From positions 157,501 to 221,500 of the forward strand of contig CAJNDS010002790.1 in assembly GCA_905221605.1 (NCBI GenBank): DNA of 64,000 bases, given 5' to 3'. This DNA comes from Symbiodinium natans (lineage: Eukaryota > Sar > Dinophyceae > Suessiales > Symbiodiniaceae). Positions 12,201 to 25,600 of the stretch are shown here, piece by piece. Below the pieces are notes generated by a model. That model had not been told where the DNA came from, made no database searches, and worked only from the letters and a program-made list of their open reading frames with translations. Each line of letters starts with the position of its first letter. The first letter of the stretch is position 1. Both the position numbers and the translations under genes were made by a program.

Positions 12201-15200
12201 AAAAGACTTCCATAACAAGGCCTTCGGGCCCGAAAGCGTTAAACAGAGAGTCCTTGGAGCCTTAGGGGAAAGCAGTGAGTGCTTTTTATGGCATAGGATT
12301 CGGGTTTCGTGGTCTACGGCCTAAATGGCTAAACCCTAAACCCTAAACCCCTGAAGCCTAAATAAACCCTAAACCCCTAAGACCTAAACCGAAACCGCCT
12401 ACTCTCAGATACAATAAGCCCTAGACCCTAACCCCTAAACTGGAGTAGGTTTGGGGGCCCTAGAAATATTCATTCTGTATACCTGTATAAGGAGTATATA
12501 GGCACTAAAGGGAAATAGCCATTATGTGCAAACCTACCTCTGGAAACCCTAAACCTCGATAAGTCCCCCCCCATGAGCCCTCGCGCCAACGAACGCCCAG
12601 GTCTCTACCCTAAACCCTAAACCCTATAAACCCTAAACCCTAAACCCTAAATTAAACCCTATAAACCCTAAACAATATAGACCCTAAACCCCTAACCCCT
12701 AAACTATCGCCCAGGTCTCCAGCTTCGCGCCCTGCTGAACACAGTGCAGGGCCCCAGCCTCAACTAAGCCTTGGAGCCGTCTGTTGCGGGCTGGTTTTTG
12801 GGGTTTAGGGTTTGGGGTTTGGGGTTTAGGGTTTGGGGTTTAGGGTTTGGGGGTTCGGGGTTTAGGGTTTAGGGTTTGGGGTTTAGCGCTGGTTTTGAAG
12901 TTTAGGGTTTGGGGTTTGGGATTTAGGGTTGGTATTTGGGGTTTAGGGTTTAGAGTTTTGAAGTTTAGGGTTTAGGGTTTTGAGGCGTTGCTTCGGTGTT
13001 TTGGAGGTTTCTTGGGATTTTGGCTTGGGGGTGTTTGTTTGTTTCCCATTTGATGACTCGGGCTGGAGCGTCTAGGGGCTGGGGTTCAGGGGTGTAGAGT
13101 TTGGGGGTTTAGGGTTTAGGGGCTTAGGGGTTACGAGGTTGTGGATTTAGGAGCTGGGGGGGGGTCTAGGGGTTTAGAGTTCAGGTTTAGGGTTTAGGGT
13201 TTAGGGTTTAGGGTTTAGGGTTTAGGGTTTAGGGTTTAGGGTTTAGGGTTCTAGGGTTTTGACTTCTTGGGGGTTAGGGGCTTTGGGTTGAGGGTTTGGG
13301 ATTCTGGGTCGGAGGGAGGTTTTAGGGAGCTGGGGATACAATTAGGGATTTAGCCCGTGTGAGGGCCGTAAGGGCCCTCTACCCCTTGCACCCTACACCC
13401 GGGAAAACGACACCTGTAACTCCTATACCCTAAACCTAAACAGCACAACCCTTAACACCCCGAACCCTAAGCCCTATAAACTCACTACCAACACAAACCC
13501 AACAAACCCTATGAACCCCTTAAATCCTACAAACCCTATAACCCTCTAAACTCGCCATCAACCCTACAAACCCAGCAAACCCTATGAACCCCTTACATCC
13601 TACAAACCCTACAAACCCTCAACCTACTATAGGGGCCTTAACAACTAGAACAGGGTTTTGGGCTTTATTCTAGTATAAGCATTAAGGGACCATAAGGGAA
13701 CACTATTCGAAATTCTTCCGACCCCTTTATTAAACAAATCCCTATAATCCCCCCAAACCCTAGACCCTAAACCCTAAACCCTAAAACCCTAAACCTCAAG
13801 TAAATCCGACGACTGCTGGCTGGGAGGCGTTCGAGGATCCACTGCTTCGAGCGCTCGCCGGCGGAGGGGCTCCTCGAACTGAGCGGGGTGCTCTGCGGCG
13901 TGGCGTTCCTTGAGGCAGAACCAACCCCCCTCCTTGGGGCCTAAACCCTAAACCCTAAACCCGAAATGCACCCTAAAAGGGTTTATGGTTCATATACCTT
14001 AATAGGAATTATAGTAGTAACCAACCCCCTTCCAGCATGGGCCATTGGGCCTTATATTCCCCTGACCAACCCTCTAAAGGGGCCTTTTTTAGGGGCTATA
14101 GGGTACAATAGCCCATGTAGGTTCCCACTCTTCCCATCATGAAAACAAAACAGAACACTAACCTACAGGAACAAACAGGGGGGGCGTTTTTTGATTTACT
14201 AACCGAACATAAGCGCTGCAAAAAGGGAATTAGGGCCTACTCTGGGTCCTAGAATACTAGCGAACTCTAAGCCTATACCCAAAGAGCCCAATGCCCCTTA
14301 ACTCAGGAATATACCTTAAACCCTATTCAGGATCCCTTTTATAAGCTATAAGGTAGATTCCTTTCTGTTGGGATATTGGGCTCTTTGGGTACACAAAAAT
14401 AAAAAGCCCTGGCTGAACACCCTAAACCCTAAACCCCAAACCCTAAACCCTGAACCCTAAACCCATGAACCCAGCCAAGAGGTCCCAGTCGTCTGCGCCC
14501 GCCCGAAGCCCTCCCCTGGAAGGGCACCGCAGACGGCACGCCGGAGGGCGGAGGCGGCGACATGATGGGATTCCTCCCGTTGTAGTGTGCAGCCCTAAGG
14601 CTCAAAGTGGCCCAAAAAACCTTATATGAGAAGGTTTTTGGGCCCCAAAAACCCTGAAATATGTATAAGTATCATGAGAGCCTTAGGGTTAGTGTGTAGG
14701 GTTTAGGAGTTTAGGGTTACAGGGACCGGCTTGGAACAGGAGGCGTGGGGGCAAAACAGACATCGGTCCCTTGCTGCCTAAGCCCTAAGCCCTAAAGCCT
14801 AAACCCTAACTCCTACCTGTTCCTCTCAAATATAAGGAGAAATTGACCAAGTACCCCTCCCCCCAAAAAAAAGAATCTACTTGGAAGCTCTTTTGGCTTC
14901 TGAGTCTACTTAGTATCCCTTCTAAACCCTCTCGTAATCGCCATAGCCCACCTTGCGAACCCTCCTTACTACCTCAAAAGGGCTTCCAAGATTCAAGTAG
15001 AGACGGGGTGCCCTAAAATTCAAGTAGAGATGGGGTGCCCTAAAGCCTGAACCCTCCTTCTTCCCTAGCTGCGAAGTACCCAAAGAGCCCCTTGGTAGCC
15101 CAGTGAAAACTTCTTGTAATAAGGGTACCCTTTTCTTGGTTAGTTACTGTATAAGAGAACCCAGAACCAAAAAAGGGTTTAGGGTTTAGGGTTTAGGGTT

Positions 15201-18200
15201 TAGGGTTTAGGGTTTAGGGCTACCAAGGCCCACTGAACCGTTATCACCGGCTTCCTGCGACCTGCTGGAACATCAGGCGCAGGTGCTGACTCTACTTCCT
15301 TGGGGACCAAATGAACCTCAAAATTTGGCTCATATACAGACTACTATAAATCCGATTAAGGTATATGAACCATAAACCCTTTTAGGCTTCATGTCGTCCA
15401 CAAGGCTTTAGCCTGCTGACTAAGTTGAAACCTACACTCTAACCCAAGGTGCTCCCTGTGCTCCGCAACAAAAGCGAGCGTTACAGGAGCCGCGGCTTGA
15501 GGATAAGCTTGAGGCCTTGAGGGCTTCGGGGGAAACCCTAAAGATGCCCTAACCCAACTTGCCCAAAGAGCCCCAAAACCCCTTAATTAAGGAACGTGCC
15601 TTAATCTCTAATAGGGATCCTGAGTATGATTTACGGGATACTCCTTAAGTAAAGGGTACTCTACATAGGGATCCTTAATATGATTTAAGGTATATCTCCT
15701 TAATTAAGGGGTACTTTGGGTAAAGCCCCTGATGACAGGGTCCCGCCAGGCCTGGTCCACCCCCAGCTCGGCATGAGGCGCGGGGTGCTCGCCCTGTTCC
15801 TTCTCTGCCGAAGCTCGCAGCTTGCCGATGGCGGGCCTTTCTAAGGATTCATTGGGGCTTTCCGAAATTAGGGGTACCGGATTAGGGGCCCTTCTTATAA
15901 GGGAACCCTAGAATTTTGCGGGTCTATATTTGGGGTCCCCTCAAATTCGTAAACCCCCAACTAGGCCCGAAGCCCTACCAAAAGCCCTGCAGAACTCTGG
16001 GCTCAGGGTGGAGTTGCTGAGTACCATGAGACAAAGAAGGTTAACCTTTCAACTATGGTAGGATTCCAGATGCCCCAAAAGGTTAACGGTTACCAACTCA
16101 GCTACTAAGAGGGTTTTATGGGGGGGGGCAGCCTAGGCTTCAAGGCTTCTTGCCAAAAGAGCCCACTACCCCGTAATTGAGGAAGATACCTTAAGTCATA
16201 TTAAGGATCCCATTAAAAAAATAGGAATATTCCTGAAATAAGGATCCCTGCATAAATTAAGGGATATTCCTTACTTAAGGGGTATTGGGCTCTTTGGGTG
16301 GGTCTCTTGTGCACCTTCTAAACCCTAAACCCTAAACCGAAAACCCTCAAACCTAAACCCTAAACCCTAAACCCTAAACCCTAAACCCTAAACCCTAAAC
16401 CCTAAACCCTAAACCCCAAACCCTAACCCTAATCTCTAAACCCTAAACTCTGCCGGCCCAGGTGCAAAGCTGGCACCGCGTCCATGAGCGGGCTTCCGGC
16501 CGTCACCTGGCTGCAGGAGCCGAAGTAACCAAGTAGGGTTTAGGGTTTAGGGTTTAGGGTTTAGGGTTTAGGGTTTAGGGTTTAGGGCCATTACCCCAGT
16601 AATTCTGTTGTCTCCTAGTAAGGTTTAGGATTTAGGGGGTACAGGTATCACACAGATTTGGAGCAACAGCTACCAAAAAAGCACGAGGAGGGAGACTTTC
16701 AGGTTCTGGTGCTCGGATCAGGAGTTGGCTTTAAGGCTATTGCTCAGAGTGAACCCTAAACCCTAAACCCTAAACCCTAAATGCTAGACCCTAACCCCTA
16801 ACCCCTAAACCCGAAACCCTAAAGCCTAAAGCCTAAAGCCTGAAGCCTGGACTGGCTAACTAGGGCTTGGCTCAGGGGTTCGGGGCTTGAGCGGGTCAAG
16901 CGGTTAAGGGGGTTTAGGAGAGGGGCCAGAGTGAGGGGCTTAACAGGGTTTAGGGTTTAGGGTTTAGGGTTCAGGGTTCAGGGTTTGAGTGCCTGCATTT
17001 GAAGGTTCATGGGTAGATAAAAAAAGACAGGGAACTTAGAACGTGGCCATTTTCGACGTGCTTGGACCCCAAACCCTTCACCCCGAAACCCTCCAAAACC
17101 TGAAAGCCCTACTTATGGCGGCCCACGAACCTCCAAGTAAGGCCCCTATTCAAGTGGCGGTCTGAGGGCTTCGGGTTTAGGGTGTAGGGTCTACCCACAG
17201 CTTCATGTCAATAACCTCTTCGTTCGTAGGCACAAGCCACTAACAACAACTCTGAGGTACATGGCTTCCCTGAAAATTTCCGTCTCAGTCTCACGGGAAA
17301 CCCTGCCTTGAACCCTCTAGAATTGATGTATTCCCCCGCAGATAAGAAGAATTCATTGCAAATCACAACCCAAAACCCACAACTGGGGCCATAAGCCTCC
17401 AAACCCTGAGCCCTGAACTCAGGATTGAGTGTTTGGGGTTTCGGGGTGTAGGGATTTTACCCTCAAGCCTCAACCCTAAACCCCAAACCCCAAACCCTAA
17501 ACCCCAAACCCTAAACCCCAAACCCTAAACCCCAAACCCCCTTTGGAGAACTGGCCGCCTGGTTCCCGGCTGGGCCCTCCGGGGGCGCATCTGCCACGCC
17601 GGTGGGCTCGTTGAGCCTGGCACTTTGAAGGTGTAGGATTTGCAGGGGTTTAGGATTTGCGGGGTTTAGGGTTTAGGGTTTGGGGCTTAGGGGTAGGGTT
17701 TAGAGGGTGTACAGGGCTTAGGGGCTTTCTAGGGCTTATAGGGCTTATAGGGGGTATAGGGGTTACTGGGTTTGTAGGCTTGACAGGGTTTACAGTGCTT
17801 GGGGTTGATTGGCTTCGTGTTCATAACTAAGGTGGCTGGATCCCAGCGAAGCCTAGGAATAAGGCCCATCCCCGCCGCAATGAGGTTAAGTACCTCACCC
17901 TAAACCCTGAACCCGAAACCCTAAACCCTAACAGGTTAAATGATCGCCGACTTTTTTTCGGGGTGGCGGAGGGGGGTTCGGATCCGGCAACTTCGGGGTT
18001 GTCAACCTACTAAACCCTTGGTTCGGGCTTTAGGGCTAAACCCTAAACCCTAAACCCTAAACCCTAAACCCTAAACCCTAAACCCTAAACCCTACAACAC
18101 GACCTCAATCACGAACACACACACACACAATAATAATAATGAAAGAAGACTATTGGAACCCACGCCTGTTCGGGGGCACATCCATGGTAGGATTTTTTCC

Positions 18201-21200
18201 CTAATCCCTGTAAGCCCAACTAGGCTGCCCAGCAACCTCGGCTTAAAAGGGTGCCCTTTTTTGCTCAAAGGGGTTTACAAGGGAACCTAAACCCCCCCAA
18301 AAAAAGGGGAATAAGGAGGGTACTACTGGGCATCCTAGCCAAAAACCCTCACACTCCACACTGCGGCTGAGCTTCTGGGCCAGCTGATGCCAGTCCGCCG
18401 TGCTCCCGACGCAGCATGCCATGGCGAGTCTCTGAGGGCTGGCCGTGCCACCGGTGCTGCCGTTGCGCCTGGGCGTGGGGTGCAGGAGTCTAGGGGTTTA
18501 GGGTTTAGGGTTTGGGGTTTAGGGTTTAGGGTTTAGGGTTTAGGGTCTGCAGGGAGGGGCCCCCTGGTTATAAGTAGAGTAATAAGAGCCCTAAATTGGG
18601 TGATAAGGATCCTGAATGAGGTTATAAGTCCCTTAACTACAGTTAGTATGGCACGGGGGCACCTCCTTGTAGGAGTCTAGGATGTACCGACAGTAACACA
18701 CAGCCAGGGTCTCGAACTCCAACCCAAAGCCCTTAAGTGTTTAGTGGTATGTCAGGCCGGTACCTATACTATACTTCCACCCCTGCAAAAGCCCTAGTCT
18801 CTGAGCACAGCCCTGAACCCTAAACATGGCTCGCTCTGGGGCTTTTCGGCGCCTCTTTGCTGAAGGCTTGACACTGTCATGCTTATCAGTGAGGTTTAGG
18901 CTTTAGGCTTTAGGCTTTAGGGTTTAGGGTTTAGGGTTTAGGGTTTAGGGTTCAGGGTTCAGGGTTTCGAGTTTTAGGGCCTGGCCCTCCTTAGCCTGGT
19001 AAAAGAAAACTTCGGTAGGCCTCAGGGATTAGAGTTGGCTGTGTTTGGGGTGTAGGACGTGGGCTCACATGAGCTTGTCAGAAAAACAAAGGAACAGCCC
19101 TGCTTGTTTCTATAAGTTTGTATGTGCCACAACTTCCCGGTCAGAGTCTGTCTAAGGCCACTAGGAAGCCTTATCCCCTGTTTTATAGGACCTTTTCGAT
19201 TGCACTCAAGCGACTCTGCTCTCGGCCCCTCGTTCGCACTTAACAACCGCAAGCACTCAGCCCCAAACCCCTATAAGCCAACCATCCAACCCCAAGTCCC
19301 GAAACTCGAAACCCTGCATCCCTAAAGCCCACTCCCTAAACCCTGAACCCTTAACCTGCCCAGGCGCTTGGGGGCACCGGTGGGCGTTTGGCTCGTGGCG
19401 CTTGCAGGGCGCCCCTCCGGCGGAAGGCTTCGGGCACCTGCATGGCGCCATGTGGAAAATTCTCAAAAGGGTTTAGGGTTTAGGGTTTAGGGTTTGGGGT
19501 TTAGGGTTTAGGGTTTAGGGTTTCGTGACCATGTGGCGTTTAAGGCTTTTGGGCCTCCGAAGCCCTGCCTGAAGAACACAATTTTGTACTTTCAAGGGGT
19601 TTTGTAGATAGGAAACTGCAGGAAAGTTGAAAAGTAGGTTTTGGGTCCTTATAAAGTAAATTTCTAAAGCGTGAACTCTATACAATACATAGGCTTGGGG
19701 ATTCAGGGCTTCAGTGAGGAAGTTTTTGGACGGTTCAAGGCCTCTGTGTACCCGTCGCACTACAAAACGTCGACCCCCCATAAGCCCTAAATCCTGTAAA
19801 CTATAAACCCTGAACCCTGAACCAGGAAACCTTAAACCCCAAACCCCAAACCCGGTCCCCAAACCCTGAACACTAAACCGCAAACTCACTCTGCACATAG
19901 TCGTGCAGTCAGTCAAAACCATGCGAGCCCTGCAATCCCAAATCCTCAAATATAACAGGGAGCAAGGCAGCAACACATTGGGCCCGAAAGCCCTAAAGCC
20001 CTGCAAACGCAGAAGCCCCTCTGAGCCACCTAATTAAGCCGGTTTAGGGTTTAGGGTTTATAGGGTTTAGTCGGGTTTAGGGTTCAGGGTTCAGGGCTTA
20101 GGGGTTTAGGGTTTAGGGCCAACACGTTGAGACCCGTCCGAAGCTGCCCAGCTACCTTCCGACGGCTGCGCCGGCGAGGGCTCCGCACCACGCGGCCCAA
20201 ACGAAGGCAAGACGTCCTGCCAGGGTTTCGGCTTACGGGATACCTGGACAGTGGTAAGCTAGACCCTATATAAGCCCTGATGGATTCAGGTCCGAAAAAA
20301 CTATATTTCCTCAGCCCGGTGGGGTAAGGATTTGAGTTTGGGGTTTAGGGTTTTCTAGGTTTAGGGCTTCTTGCTTTAGGGTTTACTAGGTTTAGGGTTT
20401 GGGATGTGGGGGTTTCGGTTTACGGCTTAGGGTTCCGTTTTAGTCCCCTTCTGGGTACCCTGAATACTCAGAGGGGCCATGCTACAAGCTACTGGTGCGA
20501 GGGGGTATGATTCAAGAGAATGGGCCAGGTGAGTTGGCTAAGGGGGTTGGAGTCTTCAGGGCTCCGGAAGGCTTGGGGGGTTTAGGGTTTAGGTTAGGGT
20601 TTAGGGTTTAGGGTTTAGGGTTTAGGGTTTAGGGTTTAGGGTTTAGGGTTTAGGGTTTAGGGTTTGGGGTTTAGGGTTTAGGGTTTAGGGTTTAGGGTTT
20701 AGCGTTTAGGGTTTAGGGTTTAGGGTTTAGGGTTTAGGGTTCAGGGCTAAATCTCAACTCACAACATCCCATGACTGAAGACCCCAAACCGCTCGCTTCC
20801 CAAGTTGGTGCTTCACCGTTAAACTCCGCAGTCGTGGCACTCAGATTCGGCTTAGGACTAAGGGGTTGAAATGACCCCCCCAGGCAACGCTTCACCCTCT
20901 GCTGTGTGTGCATCCCACCTGAAATGGGATTTAGGGTTCAGTTCGGGTTTGTTTGCTTGCTTTTTCCCCTAAACCCTAAACCCTAAACCCTAAACCCTAA
21001 ACCCTAAACCCTAAACCCTAAACCCTAAACCCTAAACCGGGGGGGGGGGTTCAAGGCTTTGGCTTGCAGAGGCTCTGCTAGGAACCCTAAAGCCTAACCT
21101 GCCCTTGACCTGTAAATCCTAAACCCTGTAGGGATTCTGAGCCTTCTGAACCCTATGAACCAAAACGCTCTGAACCCTACTTCACCCTATGCCCTAAATC

Positions 21201-22625
21201 CCCAACACCCTAAACCCCAAACCCTAAACCCTAAACCACAAACCCTAAAACCCCAAACCCCCCTAAAACCCCAAAACCCTAAAACCCCAAAACCCTAAAA
21301 CCCCAAAACCCCAAAACCCCAAAACCCTAAAACCCCAAACCCTAAAACCCTAAAACCCCAAAAACCCAAGCCCCAAACCCTAAACCCTAAACTCAGTGAA
21401 GTCCATGCCGCTGCCTGGGCTGCAGCCGCCTCGCCGCTGGCGGCATCGCGCGCGTCGAGCCTCTGCCGAAAACCGAAACCCCAACCGTGTCCTCTGCGGA
21501 GCTTACATGGGTTTAGGGTTTGTAGGGTTGTAGGGTTTAGGGTTTAGGGTTTAGGGTTTAGGGTTTAGGGTTTAGGGCAAAGTTATCTTAGACCCAGGAG
21601 TAACCTAGGAATAAAAAAGGGTACTCTTTTGGGTTTTTTCAGGGGATCGTTTATGGGAGCCCCAGCCCCGAAAACAGGAAATAAGGCCTTACCCCGGGTC
21701 CTAGTTACTGATCGCTACTTGAACTGACAAATTTCATCCGAAACCTCCACACCCTCAGCCCCGAACCCGACAATCCAACACCCTGGACCCTAAACCCTAA
21801 ACACTGAACCCTAAACCCTAAACCCTAAACCCTAAACCCTAAACCCAACAAGTTAAGACCTGCCGATCTTAGAACCTCGAACTCTTGGGGTAGTTACATG
21901 TTCCCTTAGTATGGGCCCTTCCAAGGGACCCCTTTATATACCCCTTATATGCCCTCTACCCGTACTTCAGAACCCTGTAAAGGAGGTAAGGGACCATATT
22001 AAGGGCCCATACAACTACCCCTCGTCGATAGAACCTCGAACGCCAAATCCTGAAACCTAAGCCCTAAAAGCCTTCCTGGGGTTGAAGGTGGCAATACTAG
22101 GCTTCAAGGAACCCTAAACCCTAAACCCGAAGCCCTAAACCCCCCCCGCCCCCCTTCCCCCCCAATCCGGCCTGGGTCCACTGCGGAAAGCCTCGTAGAT
22201 AGCCAGCTGTTTCCTTGGGCGAGGGTTGTCGGTGGAGGGTTTAGGGTTTAGGGTTTCGGTTTAGGGTTTAGTGGTTTAAGGGTTTAAAGGTTTAGGGGTT
22301 GTAAGGGCTCACGGTTCACAACTTTCAGGTGTACTGTTACGGATCATGGGGCTAGATTGCACTTCTTGCTGGCCGACGGTGTTGCACAACTCCCAACCCT
22401 AAATGAGTTAGCCTCAAACCCTTTTTCAAACAACTGATTACCAGACCATAAGCCTTACACCACAGGCACCTTCATAGTTGAGGAATAGAGCATAACTACC
22501 TACAGCTCATCGGGAGGGCCTCGACCTAGTTTACCCCATTATTATTTACCCTACATTACCAGGGGCTTTCGGGCATAGGGTGACGCCCTAGACCCTGTGT
22601 GCCCTATAACTACTATCTGCTTAAG

Positions 22626-22662
<37 letters not shown>

Positions 22663-25600
22663 CCCACAAAAAACAATCTTCCTCATAATGGTAATACAGG
22701 GATCATATTCTTGGCAAAGAGTGGTAAAATGCTTGAACCCTGACCTTGAGCCCTAAACCCTAAACCCTAAACCCTAAACCCCAAACCCCAAACCTTAAAC
22801 CCTAAACCGTCTGTGTGTGCGTTCGGGCCGCGGCCGGGTGCTACGAGTGCCGCCCTCACCGCGTGTCGGCGCAGGGCGCAGGCCAGATGCCGTCGGCACG
22901 ATGTCGCTGTGCCCTTTTAGGGTTTAGGGTTAGGGTTTAGGGTTTAGGGTTTAGGGTTAGGGTTAGGGTTTAGGGTTTAGGGTTTAGGGTTTGGGGTTTG
23001 GGGTTTAGGGTTTAGGGTTTGGGGTTTGGGGTTTGGGGTTTAGGGTTTGGGGTTTGGGGTTTAGGGACATCTTGGTGGGCTGGTCGAGCGCCACAAAGCT
23101 CACTGGGGAAGGGTGTCGAGGGGTTAGCATCCTTCTTCGTTGACTTCAAGAGGTCCTGGCCCAACAATACGGCATGGGATGAAGGTACTATTTGGCGTCT
23201 CTGGTGCGTGTGTTTCAAGAAGCTAACTCGATCCTGGGCAGTGAAGCTCCCATCATGCATATTGGGGCCCCTTTTTGTCTCCTCTGCCCTTCAAGGGTTC
23301 AGGGTTTTTAGGGTTTAGGCTAATTTAAGGTCCGCCCAAACGAGGGGGGGGGGGGGGAGGGTGGGCTGGCTCCCTAGCGAATCTTTACCTGTAAAAAAGT
23401 AGGATAGATTCCAGAACCCTCGGCGTTCTTAGATAATCTGTGCAAACCCGTACTGTCCTAAGAAAAACCTGGCTCTCAAGTCCAGACACATGGATAGAAC
23501 TTGGGATGTTCCCCCTCATACTAACAGTCCTTAACAGGGACTGTAATCGGAGGTACTATAATCCCTGCAGTATTCAGGACTGCTAGTATACGGCGGAACA
23601 TCGCAAGGTATAACGGCCAAGTGGCTGCGCCGAGGAAGCATGAGATCACCTGGGTTAACGTCGAATGATTTCTCTGCAGGAGTTCCAACGAAGCCTCACC
23701 TGCACTAATCCCCTCCAACTAATATTAAACCACCCCCCCCCCCCCCCCACCCCCTAATACTAAATACCGCCTGTATAGTCATATTGTCGTATATGAGGGG
23801 TATTTAATGTTAGGGGTAGGGGGGTTTAATGTTAGCCCGAAACTCCTTGGAATATGGACCCCAAACTCACCGGCTTGCCCAGGCGAGTCATGGGGATTGA
23901 GGGTTTCAGGGCTTGGGGTTTAGGGCTTTGATTTTCGGCCTAAGGGAACAGAGGAGCTGACCGAACCGTTAGGTTGAGCAGGGCCAAGAAACCTGAGCTC
24001 TTGCTTGCCTAAGTTTTGGTGGGCGGAGATTACAATGACACAGGCGTTGGGTTTCTAAGCTGAAGTCGGACAACCCCAACAACTCTCAACCCTCACAAGA
24101 AGCAAACCGAGTAGGCCAAACATGGGTAGCTTTTGCGCTCCTCAAGTAACCCGAAACCCTAAACCCTGAACCCTAAACCCCCTAAAAACCCCAAGTGTAC
24201 CTTCCGGGCCGAAAAGCTGACCCTAGGCAAACTCGAAGCCCTAAAAACCCTGAACCCTGAACCATCAAGCCTATGACCCTAAAGCCTACACCCCAAACCC
24301 TAAAACCCTAAACCCGAACTAAAACCCTAAGGCCCAAAATTGTAAGCCTTAAGCCCTTAAACTCCAAAACCCTAAAACCCTAAAACCCTAAAACCCTGAA
24401 AACCCTGAAAACCCTAAAACAATTAAACCCTAAAAACTAAACCCTAAAACCCTAGAACCCTAGAACCCTAGAACCCTAAAACCCTAAAACCCTAAAACCC
24501 TAAAACCCTAAAACCATAAAACCCTAAAACCCTAAAACCCTAAAACCCTAAAACCCTAAAACCCTAAACCCTAAAACCCTAAAACCCTAAAACCCTAAAA
24601 CCCTAAAACCCTAAAACCCTAAAACCCTAAAACCCTAAAACCCTAAAACCCTAAAACCCTAAAACCCTAAAACCCTAAAACCCTAAAACACAAACCCTAA
24701 ACCCGAAGAAACCCTTAACCCAAAAAGCCTAAACCCAAAGTGGTCCAACTTGCCCTCAACCCTAAAACCTAAACCCTAAACCCCAAACCCAAAACCCTAA
24801 ACCCTAAACCCTACACCCTAAAGCCTTAAACCCTAAATCCTGAGAAAAGTAGGCTTTGGGGGTTCTTCACGAGAAACCGAAGCCGAGAAGCTGAAGACGC
24901 TGAAGCCCGCTGCCCTCCCGCACGGGAGCTCTGGCGAGGAGGCAGCTCGGCGCACCTCCGGGCCTTCCTGCGCGATGTGTAGGTTTAGGGTTTAGGGTTT
25001 AGGGTTTAGGGTTTAGGGTTTAGGGTTTAGGGGTTTAGGGGTTTAGGGGTTTAGGGGTTTAGGGGTTTAGGGGTTTAGGGGTTTAGGGTTTAGGGTCTAA
25101 GGGTTTTTTCGGGCTTAGGGTTAAGGTACACGTAACAATGCTGGGCTGGGCTCAACAAACCTTTGAAAATTGGGCGGTTTAGGGTTCAGGGCTTGCTGCG
25201 CTGTACTCCTGATGAAGGTTAATGGACCATAAACCCTATAGGATGCATGTGGTCCCAAAGGTAAGCTGCGATCCCTGAACCCTAACTAAACCCTAAACCC
25301 TAAACCCTAAATGCGCACTCCGAACCTTCTAGCTCAGGATCCAAAAGGCTCCTGTATTCGTTCTAGGGTTCTTGAGGGAGGGCGTTCATGGGGGGTAGGT
25401 ACCTAGGTAAAACCCAGTAAGGAAAACGTACTTCCCAAAGGCCTTGCCAGCTAACGGAGGCAAACCCTAAACCCTTAATCCCCCCTGCGGTCTGGAATTG
25501 ATTGTTATACAAAGCTGACAAGAGCAGTGCGCAAACGGCGCAATGCAAAAAACTGTAATTAATGTTGTATGTCGCCCTGTTAAGCATCTTGGCGTGCTTC

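Larger units (their letters stand above)
12360..13800. other. Intronic stretch of heptamer variants
   Basis: No exon seen. Mixed CCCTAAA to 12700, then 500 bp of TTTAGGG/TTTGGGG, then CCCTAAA and ACAAACCCTA repeats with a family D element. Confidence 0.6.

Noticed and set aside
11926-12324. Plus-strand 132-codon frame
   Set aside because: Runs through MITE arms and heptamer sequence; the GC-rich core is better explained as a minus-strand exon, though strand is not certain.
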